Origin: an uncultured Bacilli bacterium | GTDB taxonomy: Bacteria; Bacillota_I; Bacilli_A; RF39; UBA660 | Assembly: GCA_934162265.1 (NCBI GenBank) | Contig: CAKPHZ010000027.1 | Location: 1 to 15,504 of the forward strand | Direction of reading: 5' to 3' | Length of the DNA: 15,504 nt | Made by a program: the position numbers and the translations under genes | Part shown: positions 1 through 6,698 of the stretch, in pieces | Numbering within the stretch: the stretch's first letter is position 1 | Layout: every line of letters begins with the position of its first letter | Notes under the pieces: generated by a model | Told to the model about the DNA's origin: nothing | Seen by the model: only the letters and a program-made list of their open reading frames with translations | The model's database searches: none

Positions 1-32
1 AAAAGTGCATTTTCTTTTGAAAACACACTTTT
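1..32 (-). terminator. Hairpin terminator downstream of the DUF402/NtdP gene
   Basis: Seen in sequence: positions 1-14 and 19-32 form a 14-base inverted repeat around a 4-base loop. Read as minus-strand RNA every position pairs, two of them as G-U wobbles, and the stem ends in a run of four U at the window edge. Read as plus-strand RNA the same two positions become A-C mismatches. This asymmetry indicates that the structure serves minus-strand transcription, that is, the phosphatase gene ending at 156. The window edge cuts off any further U tract, so strength cannot be judged. Confidence 0.6.
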
Positions 33-155
33 ATTACTTAATTGCACTTATTTGTGCACTTTAGATTGATTCAACGTTTTTTACATTTTAGTCTAATATC
101 ATCCTAAATAACATTATTTTAAATTTTCACAATCAACTTTTTATATCCAAAAAAT

Positions 156-743
156 CTAACCATTAAATTTATCACTCAAAACAACTTTATTACCATCACT
201 GCTTTCCGAAAATTTAGTAAATTCAAGATATTTTCGATAATAACTTTCAATCACTTCTTTATTGAAAGGAAAATCTTTTTTTCTCACAATATCAATTAAA
301 CTTCCAAGTTCATAGCGTAAAATAAAATCTAAACGATTTGAATAATGCATTTGTTTTTTATGAAATTTATATTCCATACGATCTAGAATTTTAAAGCTAC
401 CGTTAGGAAAAACTCTCAAATCTAAATCATAATCAATATACTTTATAACATGTTCATCAATTAAAAAAGGAGTAGCAATATTACAATAGAAATAAATCCC
501 ATAATCTTTCAATTGACCAATAATATTAAACCATCTATCTTTAAAAAAGAATAAAATAGCCGGTTCTTTAGTATTCCAAACCTGTCCATCACTATCAACA
601 ACAGTTGTACAATTGTTTCCAAAAATCATAAAATCATCATGTATTTCCAAAAGAACAGCCTCATCCCATTGACGATGTAAATGTCCATTATGCTTATAAC
701 AATGTATCTCTAATTTATCACCTATCTTTATCCCATCCACCAT
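156..743 (-). CDS. ntdP: DUF402 family nucleoside tri-/diphosphate phosphatase (NtdP/YgaC-like)
   Basis: Known for the family: DUF402 proteins of Firmicutes (B. subtilis YgaC, S. aureus NtdP) are small cytoplasmic Mg2+-dependent enzymes that hydrolyse nucleoside tri- and diphosphates. Seen here: about 195 residues, near the usual 175-180 plus a short tail, with the family blocks YFYCNIATPF near residues 85-94 and YIDYDLDLRV near 103-112, followed by the FKILDRMEY stretch. The acidic YDLDL segment is the likely metal-binding site. Two ATG codons lie in tandem at 746 and 743. The GGAGG at 750-754 is only 3 bases from the first but 6 from the second, so 743 is preferred. The gene is single, divergent from the sortase, has its own promoter (766-794) and a terminator at 1-32. 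Family assignment is firm; the substrate is inferred. Confidence 0.85.
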   Translation of the reverse strand: MVDGIKIGDKLEIHCYKHNGHLHRQWDEAVLLEIHDDFMIFGNNCTTVVDSDGQVWNTKEPAILFFFKDRWFNIIGQLKDYGIYFYCNIATPFLIDEHVIKYIDYDLDLRVFPNGSFKILDRMEYKFHKKQMHYSNRLDFILRYELGSLIDIVRKKDFPFNKEVIESYYRKYLEFTKFSESSDGNKVVLSDKFNG

Positions 744-765
744 CATTCACCTCCAACACACACCA

Positions 766-794
766 ATTATACACATTTTTCAAATAAAGTGCAA
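766..794 (-). promoter_or_regulatory. Sigma-A type promoter for the DUF402 gene
   Basis: On the minus strand a perfect TATAAT (771-766) sits 17 bases downstream of TTGCAC (794-789), with the start codon about 20 bases further on. The -35 half lies inside an AAGTGCA-type motif that also occurs three times in the first 62 bases of the window, so the box may also be a regulatory site. Confidence 0.6.
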
Positions 795-874
795 TATTTC
801 AAAATTTAAATTCACAAAAAATACAACTCAATTAAAAGAAGAAATAAAATACATAACGAAAAATAAAAAAATTA

Positions 875-883
875 TGCTATAAT
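875..883 (+). promoter_or_regulatory. Extended -10 promoter of the sortase gene
   Basis: TGC followed directly by TATAAT (878-883) is a perfect extended -10. No good -35 is visible 16-18 bases upstream, which fits an extended -10 promoter. Transcription would begin near 890, leaving a leader of about 30 bases that contains the ribosome binding site. Confidence 0.55.
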
Positions 884-919
884 ACTAATAGAAAGAATAG
901 ATAAAGGGAGTATGATAGA

Positions 920-1918
920 ATGAAATTAATGCATTATCTCTTTGTAGGAATTATATTTACTACAAAAATACCTTACTACTGCGTAAAATATGCCATTATT
1001 GGTCTCATTACCACCATTAGTATCATTCCCAAATACGTCATTGATGGAATAAAATTCATCTTTTTGAAAAAAAATACTTCTAAAGAAAATAAAAAATTGG
1101 AAAAAAATTTTATTCCCATTATAATTACAACACTTTCCGTTACAACCTACCTTATTAGTATCTTCATCCTAACAAGATGGTATGTACAAAATGAAAGAAC
1201 CAAAAAGTTTACAAATAGTATATACACCGCAAAAGAAGAAACAAACAAACAAACAAATAAAGATATCCCAAACCAATATCAAGACTTAACCAACAACATC
1301 AAACAAGAAAAAACAAGTACTAATCCCAATTACATAAACACTAACTTTATCAACGTAAACCTAAATTATTACATAAGCAAAAACAATGAAACTGTCGGTT
1401 GGATACAAGTAAATGGTACAAATATAAATTATCCCATTGTACAGCATGAAGATAATAACTTCTATCTAGAGCACGATTTTTATAAAAGAAAAACAAATAT
1501 AGGATGGATTTTTGCAGATTATCGCGACGATATGGAAAACCTAAACAACAATACAATCATATATGGTCACAATTTAATTAACAGAACCATGTTCGGCTCC
1601 ATCCCTTACATGTTAAATAAAAAATGGTTTAATAAAAAAAATAATCATTATATTAAATTATCTACTAAAAATTCAAACTCTATATGGGAAATTTTCTCTG
1701 TATATAAAATAGAACCAACAACAGATTATTTACAATCAGTATTCAATTCAATAGAAAATTATCAAAATTTTCTAGACATGCTAAAAAGCAGAAGTATAAT
1801 AGATTTCAATATAGAACTAAGTTACACAGATAAAATAATAACATTATCAACCTGTGATGATACAGGAACAAAAAGAGTTGCAGTACATGCAAAATTAATT
1901 AAAATAGAAAACAAATAA
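920..1918 (+). CDS. srtB: Class B sortase (cysteine transpeptidase)
   Basis: Sortases cut surface proteins at an LPxTG-like signal and join them to peptidoglycan or to pilin; class B enzymes often anchor iron-uptake or pilus proteins. Seen here: 332 residues with the catalytic triad in family context, His217 in YGHN, Cys312 in LSTCD and Arg319 in TKRVAVHAK. The catalytic domain runs from about 148 to 328 and includes the class B-like stretch GWIFADYR (195-202). There are two N-terminal hydrophobic segments (about 5-47 and 64-88) before a Lys/Asn/Gln-rich linker (about 90-145); most class B sortases have one. AAAGGGAG at 903-910, 9 bases before the ATG, supports the start. No sorting-signal protein is encoded in the window, so the substrate is unknown. 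It is monocistronic, divergent from the phosphatase gene, and followed by mobile-element debris. Confidence 0.9.
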   Translation: MKLMHYLFVGIIFTTKIPYYCVKYAIIGLITTISIIPKYVIDGIKFIFLKKNTSKENKKLEKNFIPIIITTLSVTTYLISIFILTRWYVQNERTKKFTNSIYTAKEETNKQTNKDIPNQYQDLTNNIKQEKTSTNPNYINTNFINVNLNYYISKNNETVGWIQVNGTNINYPIVQHEDNNFYLEHDFYKRKTNIGWIFADYRDDMENLNNNTIIYGHNLINRTMFGSIPYMLNKKWFNKKNNHYIKLSTKNSNSIWEIFSVYKIEPTTDYLQSVFNSIENYQNFLDMLKSRSIIDFNIELSYTDKIITLSTCDDTGTKRVAVHAKLIKIENK

Positions 1919-1981
1919 AAAATTCATTTTTGATATTTCGCAGAATCACTTTTAAAACACTTCATTTCACTTCACTCCTAG

Positions 1982-2191
1982 TCAAGAGAATTTATAAAAG
2001 AAAAAGTTTCTCCAAATTTGAGGGGATCTAGAATAATTAGTTATACGTACATTTGGAGATACTGTACTTTTATGGTATTCCCTTCTATTATTTCTAAATA
2101 TATTTGTTATTATCATTATTCGTGATTTCATATTTCTAAAATTTCTAAAACCAAATGATATTCTTTTTATTAGTTTACATGTATTATTATT
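1982..2191 (-). pseudogene. ISL3-family transposase, C-terminal remnant
   Basis: Translated on the minus strand, the segment starting near 2191 reads NNNTCKLIKRISFGFRNFRN and continues to an Arg/Ile-rich end. This resembles the C-terminus of ISL3-family transposases, where a phrase of the type NNxxKxIKRxxxGFRNF(x)NF(x)xRI precedes the stop. No DDE catalytic part is present. The fragment is fused without a frame break to the reverse transcriptase core lying at higher coordinates, which is chimeric and cannot be a native protein. The segment around 2005-2025 may be the old element's terminal repeat, but no partner repeat is visible. Family call is from remembered consensus, so moderate confidence. 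Confidence 0.55.
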
Positions 2192-2527
2192 TCTTTCCAT
2201 TACTCTATTCGCTGCTTTCTCTGATTTTACCATTATTAGGCAATCATCAGCATAACGAACAAAGTTAAGTCCTCTTTTTTCTAATTCTTTATCAAGTTCA
2301 TTAAGCATAATATTAGATAGTAAAGGTGATAAGTTGCCACCTTGTGGTGTTCCTTTCTTTGTCTCTTGTATGACACCCTTTTCCATCACCCCACTTTGTA
2401 AGAACTTCCTTATTAGGGATACAAGATTTCCATCCTTGATAGTTCTTCTTATTATTCCAATAAGTTTATCTTGATTAACTTCATCAAAGAACGATTGTAA
2501 GTCGATATCTACGCGTGTATTGGACTT
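2192..2527 (-). pseudogene. Group II intron reverse transcriptase/maturase, internal fragment
   Basis: The minus strand encodes consecutive RT motifs: VDIDLQSFFDEVN with the first catalytic Asp (2472-2512), then GTPQGGNLSPLLSN (RT4 region, about 2306-2347), then FVRYADD with the catalytic Asp pair (YADD codons at 2243-2254). These are hallmarks of group II intron-encoded proteins. The frame begins just after an in-frame stop at 2528-2530, so the N-terminal RT0-RT2 region is missing. After RVMER near 2192 the sequence switches to an ISL3-like transposase tail, so the thumb, maturase X and endonuclease domains are missing as well. The GTG at 2389 could start a peptide, but it would begin inside the palm domain. 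The element is dead; it records a past retrointron insertion between the sortase gene and ltaS. Confidence 0.85.
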
Positions 2528-2560
2528 TCACCAACTAGATATATGCCATGCACAGCACAC
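2517..2560 (-). mobile_element. Group II intron RNA domain remnant
   Basis: On the minus strand this stretch contains GTTGGTGAAAGTCCAA, typical of the domain I region of many bacterial group II introns, preceded by a GTGTGCTGTGCATGGC segment. It joins directly to the RT palm coding sequence, so the remainder of domain I, domains II-III and the 5' part of the ORF have been deleted. Assignment rests on motif memory, without a covariance model. Confidence 0.45.
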
Positions 2561-2561
2561 C

Positions 2562-2594
2562 AAAAATCACATCTAAATTTTAGATGTGATTTTT
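2562..2594. terminator. Symmetric hairpin, likely bidirectional terminator
   Basis: AAAAATCACATCT at 2562-2574 pairs perfectly with AGATGTGATTTTT at 2582-2594 around a 7-base loop (a further 3 pairs are possible inside it). Each strand ends the stem with a run of five T, and on the plus strand more T-rich sequence follows. It can act as an intrinsic terminator in both directions, for the sortase side and for the ltaS side. It abuts the group II intron scrap, and class C group II introns are known to insert just after such stem-loops. Confidence 0.6.
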
Positions 2595-2664
2595 ATCATA
2601 TTTTATTTCTTAAAACTTTTAAAACTAAATCACCTTAAAAAAAATTCAAATTAATATTAAGTAA

Positions 2665-2772
2665 ATTTACAATGAATACTTTTTGCTGGGGCCACCGAAT
2701 TTCGAAGAACCAATTAAAGTAAAATTAAAAGGATTGTCTCCCGTAAGTTACAGATTGCAATCCTCTAATTAA
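2665..2772 (+). pseudogene. IS3-family (IS150-type) transposase OrfB, C-terminal remnant
   Basis: In the plus frame that ends at the TAA at 2770-2772, the last residues are IKVKLKGLSPVSYRLQSSN, the typical C-terminus of IS150-group OrfB transposases (phrase of the type RIKxKLKGLSPxxYR). A TAA lies in frame at 2662-2664, and the residues between it and FEEP do not follow the family well, so only about 20-30 codons remain. The catalytic DDE domain is gone. A matching terminal repeat follows 14 bases later. Confidence 0.75.
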
Positions 2773-2786
2773 AAACTATTTATAAA

Positions 2787-2812
2787 CTGTCCAACTTTTG
2801 GGGTTCAGTTCA
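2787..2812 (+). repeat. Right terminal inverted repeat of an IS3/IS150-type element
   Basis: The sequence CTGTCCAACTTTTGGGGTTC followed by AGTTCA reads on the other strand as TGAACTGAACCCCAAAAGTT and so on, the characteristic IS150-group end that begins with TG. It lies 15 bases after the stop codon of the OrfB remnant, the usual arrangement for the right end. No left partner was found in the window. The element boundary would be at about 2812, only 33 bases from the end of ltaS. Confidence 0.75.
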
Positions 2813-2844
2813 AATATCATTCAACACTCTATCAAATCAAAATA

Positions 2845-4878
2845 TTATTTTTTTGACTTGTTTTTAATTTCTTTAACTAAATCATAAGTAATAATATCAT
2901 TAGAAACATCTATTAATTCATCAACGTGATCAGAATTATTAGAAATATAATCCGAATCAACTGCATCTCCATTAACTGAATAAAATTCTCCATTTTGACC
3001 ATTATAATAAATCTTATTTGTAACATAGGAAGAATCAATAAAAGCAACCGTATTATCATCACCAGAATTTCCTAATACATCATGGCCTAATTGAAAACGA
3101 CTATTTTCAACACCAAATAAATTAGCTAAAATAGGATAAGCATCTATCATACCAGTAGCAGTAGAAACTTTTTTTGTTACTTTTTTATCTTTTGTCCAAA
3201 TAATAAATGGAACTTTTTTATCTAATTTATACTGATAATCATTATAATCAATATATCCTTCATCTCCTTCTTCTTTAAGAGAATCTGTATATGGATCATA
3301 ATTATACATTAAATTATAATTTTTCTTACTTATTCTAGCATCATGATCACCATAAATAACAATAACAGTATTATCAAGCAATCCAGCAGTATCCATATCA
3401 TTAATAAATTGCTCAAAAGCTTGATCCATATAATGAACAGAACGGAAATAATCACCAAGTGTTGTACCATTCAAATAATCTCTCACAACTTCTTGGCCAT
3501 CAATTTCCACCTTCCAAGTTGTGTCATATTCATCCATTAATTTCAAATCACTCCATGGAGTATGATTAGTCAATGTTATTAAAGTTCCATAAAAAGGCAT
3601 TCCACTTTTTGAAATTTCTTGAATCTTAGGAACTGCTTGCTTAAAAAATGATTTATCGCTAAGACCAAGACCAATAGTTTCATCAATTTTAAACGAACTT
3701 TTACTATAAAATTTATCATATCCCATATTTTTGTGCATTGTAGATCTATTCCAAAAGTCCCCAGTATTTCCATGCATACTAAAAGTATAATATCCCTTTT
3801 TTTTGAAAGATTTTTGAATTGTCTCATATTGCCTATCAAAATAATTAACAAAAACAGTTCCATTAGATGAAGGCATCAATGAAGTACTAAAAGTAAATTC
3901 AGCATCACTACTTGTACCAACACCAACTTCAGAATAATAATTATCAAAATAAATTCCTTCACTAGCTAACCGATTTAAAGTAGGAGCGACCTCTACCCCA
4001 TTAAAAGAACGATTTAACGCAACAGTTTGCAAACTTTCAGCATGAATAACAATTACATTTTTTCCTTCAAAAATGTTACTATACTGATTTTTTGTTTCAT
4101 TAGAAGAATTAGAAAAATAATAATCTGTCACTTTTTTTAAAGCCTTATCATGTCCAAATAAATTATTAATCTTTGGTTCTAAACTTTGAAAAATATCATT
4201 TATTTGATAAGTGTAAACTCCAAAACTAGAAACCACAGACTCCCTATTCCACATCTTACCAAACCTACTCCATTCAGTAGGAGTAACGGTCAATCCCGTT
4301 AAAAATAAAACAAGAACTCCAGTGACAAAAAGATTAATAAAAGAAAATTTGCGATCAACATTACCTTCACTTTTCTTAGAAATAGATTTTTTCTTTTTTT
4401 CCTTCATATAATAAAAATATACAAAAATAGGTTGCCATAAATACAACAAATCTGTCAATTTCAACACTTTTTTAACCACAGCATCTCCAACATCAACAAC
4501 AAATGCAGAAGTAGCAAGTAAAGAAATTGAAGCAAAAGAATCATAATAAGTATAATAAACAGAGTGAATAATTAAAACTATAGTTGTAAAAATAGATAAA
4601 CCTACTAAATATTTTTTTTGACTCTTTTCTTTCTTAAACAAAAACATAAGAGAAGAAAAAATTAAAATCATCCCAAAATCCATAAATAAGGGTTTCAAAT
4701 AAACAAAATTACCAACAGTAATAATACGAAGTAACAAAGTATTCAACAAAGATGTTATAATAAAACAAAAAAGCAATGGCACCTTCTGAAAAAAGACAAC
4801 ATAATGTTCTTTAAAAAATTTTTTGACTCGTTCTAATTTTTTGAAAATATTTTTCTTAGAAAAATTTAGTTTCTTCAT
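2845..4878 (-). CDS. ltaS: Lipoteichoic acid synthase (LtaS-type, sulfatase fold)
   Basis: LtaS transfers glycerol phosphate from phosphatidylglycerol onto a glycolipid-anchored chain on the outer membrane face, building type I lipoteichoic acid. Seen here: 677 residues, close to the usual 620-700. About five hydrophobic segments (roughly 32-51, 62-81, 90-112, 142-158, 178-198) precede an extracellular sulfatase-like domain from about 265 to 605. Active-site residues match the S. aureus enzyme: Glu281 in HAES, the nucleophile Thr322 in GVGTSSDAEF, Trp376 and Arg378 in FWNR, His439 in TNHTPW, and Asp511-His512 in YGDHD. The start ATG has AAGGA 5 bases upstream. It is transcribed alone from a strong promoter (4905-4933), divergent from tmcAL. 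A phosphoglycerol transferase of the same family with another acceptor, such as a primase-like LtaP, cannot be excluded. Its 3' side borders IS remnants but the protein is not truncated. Confidence 0.9.
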   Translation of the reverse strand: MKKLNFSKKNIFKKLERVKKFFKEHYVVFFQKVPLLFCFIITSLLNTLLLRIITVGNFVYLKPLFMDFGMILIFSSLMFLFKKEKSQKKYLVGLSIFTTIVLIIHSVYYTYYDSFASISLLATSAFVVDVGDAVVKKVLKLTDLLYLWQPIFVYFYYMKEKKKKSISKKSEGNVDRKFSFINLFVTGVLVLFLTGLTVTPTEWSRFGKMWNRESVVSSFGVYTYQINDIFQSLEPKINNLFGHDKALKKVTDYYFSNSSNETKNQYSNIFEGKNVIVIHAESLQTVALNRSFNGVEVAPTLNRLASEGIYFDNYYSEVGVGTSSDAEFTFSTSLMPSSNGTVFVNYFDRQYETIQKSFKKKGYYTFSMHGNTGDFWNRSTMHKNMGYDKFYSKSSFKIDETIGLGLSDKSFFKQAVPKIQEISKSGMPFYGTLITLTNHTPWSDLKLMDEYDTTWKVEIDGQEVVRDYLNGTTLGDYFRSVHYMDQAFEQFINDMDTAGLLDNTVIVIYGDHDARISKKNYNLMYNYDPYTDSLKEEGDEGYIDYNDYQYKLDKKVPFIIWTKDKKVTKKVSTATGMIDAYPILANLFGVENSRFQLGHDVLGNSGDDNTVAFIDSSYVTNKIYYNGQNGEFYSVNGDAVDSDYISNNSDHVDELIDVSNDIITYDLVKEIKNKSKK

Positions 4879-4904
4879 TTACATCCTTCTTTCCTCGTGA
4901 ACAA

Positions 4905-4933
4905 ATTATAACACTAGATTTACTTTTTTGCAA
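4905..4933 (-). promoter_or_regulatory. Sigma-A promoter of ltaS
   Basis: On the minus strand TTGCAA (4933-4928), a 17-base spacer and TATAAT (4910-4905) are preceded by a TGT extended -10 (4913-4911). This is the best consensus promoter in the window. The leader would be about 20 bases to the start at 4878 and includes the AAGGA ribosome binding site. Confidence 0.7.
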
Positions 4934-5033
4934 CTTACAGAAATTTACTAAATCAGAAATCAAAATAAGTATTTTAAAATACCAAAAAATTAAAATAGGA
5001 AAAAATTTTATCTAACACACATAATAATATGTA

Positions 5034-5042
5034 TGCTATACT
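5034..5042 (+). promoter_or_regulatory. Extended -10 promoter of tmcAL
   Basis: TGC plus TATACT (5037-5042) forms an extended -10. No convincing -35 is present. An ATG at 5033 overlaps this promoter, so it cannot be the translation start, which supports the downstream ATG at 5072. Confidence 0.55.
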
Positions 5043-5071
5043 TTAATAAAACAAACGAAAGAAGGATTTTC

Positions 5072-6220
5072 ATGAATAGTAAAAAAGAAATTATCGGAAT
5101 TATCGGAGAATATAACCCCATCCATCTAGGACATATCTATCAAATAAATGAAATAAAAAAGAAATATCCAAATTCTTTAATTATTCTCATCACTAACACC
5201 AGTTTCACAGAAAGAGGAGATGTTTCTATTTTAAATAAATGGAACAAAGCAAAAATAAGTTTAGAAAACAATATTGATCTTGTTGTAGAGTTGCCATTCC
5301 CCTATGCCACCCAATCTGCAGATATATTTGCTAATGGAGCTTTAAAAATTTTAAACTACTTAAAAATAAATATTCTAGCATTCGGAAGTGAATCAAATCA
5401 AATAGAAAAATTATCAACCATCGCAAAAACACAACTCATGAATAAAAACTATCAAAAAAAAGTAAAAGACTATTTAAAAACAGGAATTAACTATCCAACA
5501 GCCTTAAGTAAAGCACTTGAGGATATTTTAGGATACACCATTTCTGAACCAAATGATTTATTAGGAATCTCATACATAAAAGAAATCATAAAAAATAACT
5601 ATTTAATTACTCCCATAACAATAAAAAGAATCGGTTCCTACCATGAAACAGAAACAGCAACAAATATTGCCAGCGCTTCTTTGATTCGAAAAAAAATCCA
5701 AGAAAATCAGTCAATTTCCCAATATATTCCAAATAATACAGAGAAATACTTGTACAAAAATTTAACTTTAGAAAATTATTTTCCTTATCTAAAATATAAA
5801 ATAATACTAGAAAAAGACTTATCCATTTATCAAACAGTAGATGAAGGAATTGAAAATAGATTGAAAAAGGAAATACTTAATGCAAATAGTTGGAAAGAAC
5901 TAATTGAAAAAGTAAAAACCAAACGCTATACCTATAACAAAATAAATCGTATGTTAGTACACATTTTAACATCATTTACCAAGGAAGAAGCAAAAAAAAT
6001 CGAAATTGATTATATAAAAATACTAGGTTTTAATACATCTGGAAGAAATTACTTAAATCAATTAAAAAAAGAAATTAAAATTCCTATCATTACTTCTTAT
6101 CAAAAAAATTTTTCTCAAACATTAGATTTAGAACATAGAGCATCATCTATTTATTACCTTCCAATTAACCAAAAACTTATTTTAAATGAATATAATAAAA
6201 AACCAATCATAAAAAATTAG
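5072..6220 (+). CDS. tmcAL: tRNA(Met) cytidine acetate ligase TmcAL (YlbM, DUF795)
   Basis: TmcAL makes N4-acetylcytidine at the wobble base of elongator tRNA(Met), using acetate and ATP, which protects decoding of AUG versus AUA. Seen here: 382 residues, somewhat shorter than the usual 390-415. It begins with the nucleotidyltransferase signature GEYNPIHLGH (residues 12-21, the HxGH adenylate-binding motif at 18-21), then SFTERGD (about 50-56), LVVELPFPYA, and an ISxxxIR-like block (ASASLIRKKI). The in-frame ATG at 5033 was rejected because it lies in the -10 box. ATG 5072 has GAAGGAT about 5 bases upstream. Its last 14 bases overlap the convergent small gene at 6207. The gene stands alone, divergent from ltaS. 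Family call is firm. Confidence 0.92.
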   Translation: MNSKKEIIGIIGEYNPIHLGHIYQINEIKKKYPNSLIILITNTSFTERGDVSILNKWNKAKISLENNIDLVVELPFPYATQSADIFANGALKILNYLKINILAFGSESNQIEKLSTIAKTQLMNKNYQKKVKDYLKTGINYPTALSKALEDILGYTISEPNDLLGISYIKEIIKNNYLITPITIKRIGSYHETETATNIASASLIRKKIQENQSISQYIPNNTEKYLYKNLTLENYFPYLKYKIILEKDLSIYQTVDEGIENRLKKEILNANSWKELIEKVKTKRYTYNKINRMLVHILTSFTKEEAKKIEIDYIKILGFNTSGRNYLNQLKKEIKIPIITSYQKNFSQTLDLEHRASSIYYLPINQKLILNEYNKKPIIKN

Positions 6221-6569
6221 AAAACAACTTATCAAAATCTCCTTTATTACCATTCAAAAAAACATTACTTAAAATATCAAAAGAATACTTTTCAAAACTC
6301 TGTCCATAATTTTTTACCCAAATAGTAAAAATATTAATCCTATCCATTTCTTTTTTTAAAACATAAAATTTTGAATTGTCTTTCTTTAAACGAAAAATAA
6401 AACGATAAAAGACATTAGAAACATATAAATCAAAAATTATACTATCTGTAACTATTGAAATATTATATTCCGAAACAAATTGAAAAGAAAAAATGTTTCT
6501 TAAAAATTTTCTTTGATTTTCTAAATCTAAATGATTAAATAACATCAAAAAATAAGTAGCATTCCTCAT
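6207..6569 (-). CDS. Unknown small protein, 120 residues
   Basis: I do not recognise this protein. It is 120 residues, rich in Phe, Ile, Asn and Lys, without a clear signal peptide or full membrane segment. The N-terminus has the phrase NHLDLENQRKFLRNIF and the middle looks like alternating beta strands (SIVTDSIIFDLYVSN, FYRFIFRLKK), so a small soluble alpha/beta domain is likely. An upstream in-frame ATG at 6632 would add 21 residues, but the ATG at 6569 has a perfect GGAGG (6578-6582) 8 bases away and is preferred. The stop is TGA, the only one among intact genes here. The last 14 bases overlap the 3' end of tmcAL on the other strand, so the two messages are complementary at their ends. No promoter is obvious; a hairpin at 6632-6668 separates it from the upstream minus-strand gene. 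Confidence 0.65.
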   Translation of the reverse strand: MRNATYFLMLFNHLDLENQRKFLRNIFSFQFVSEYNISIVTDSIIFDLYVSNVFYRFIFRLKKDNSKFYVLKKEMDRINIFTIWVKNYGQSFEKYSFDILSNVFLNGNKGDFDKLFSNFL

Positions 6570-6631
6570 TAAAAATACCTCCATTAGATATAAAAAAGAA
6601 TACTTATTTAGTATTAAGAAGTCAATCAACA

Positions 6632-6668
6632 AAAAGCAAATGTAGCATATATGGTTACATTTGCTTTT
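6632..6668 (-). terminator. Intrinsic terminator after the single-membrane-segment gene
   Basis: AAAAGCAAATGTA (6632-6644) and TACATTTGCTTTT (6656-6668) form a perfect 13-base stem with an 11-base loop. On the minus strand the stem ends in TTTTT, as expected for a terminator of the gene that ends at 6699. It lies upstream of the small gene starting at 6569, so it separates the two transcription units unless read-through occurs. Confidence 0.65.
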
Positions 6669-6671
6669 ACC

Positions 6672-6691
6672 ATTTACACAACAGTGTAAAT
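6672..6691. repeat. Short hairpin immediately after a stop codon
   Basis: ATTTACAC (6672-6679) and GTGTAAAT (6684-6691) form a perfect 8-base stem with an ACAA/TTGT loop, 7 bases after the stop codon of the minus-strand gene at 6699. It has no T tract. It may protect the message end or help the adjacent terminator at 6632-6668. Confidence 0.5.
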
Positions 6692-6698
6692 CTAAATA

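Noticed and set aside
1350..1556. Minus-strand open frame inside the sortase gene.
   Set aside because: It is antisense to a strongly supported sortase, has no ribosome binding site and a composition typical of a shadow frame.
1924..1965. A 13-codon minus-strand ORF (MKCFKSDSAKYQK) with AGGAG about 10 bases upstream.
   Set aside because: Too short, no promoter, and inside mobile-element debris; chance is likely in AT-rich sequence.
3579..3863. Second minus-strand frame inside ltaS.
   Set aside because: It overlaps the sulfatase domain coding sequence in another frame and shows no family motif.
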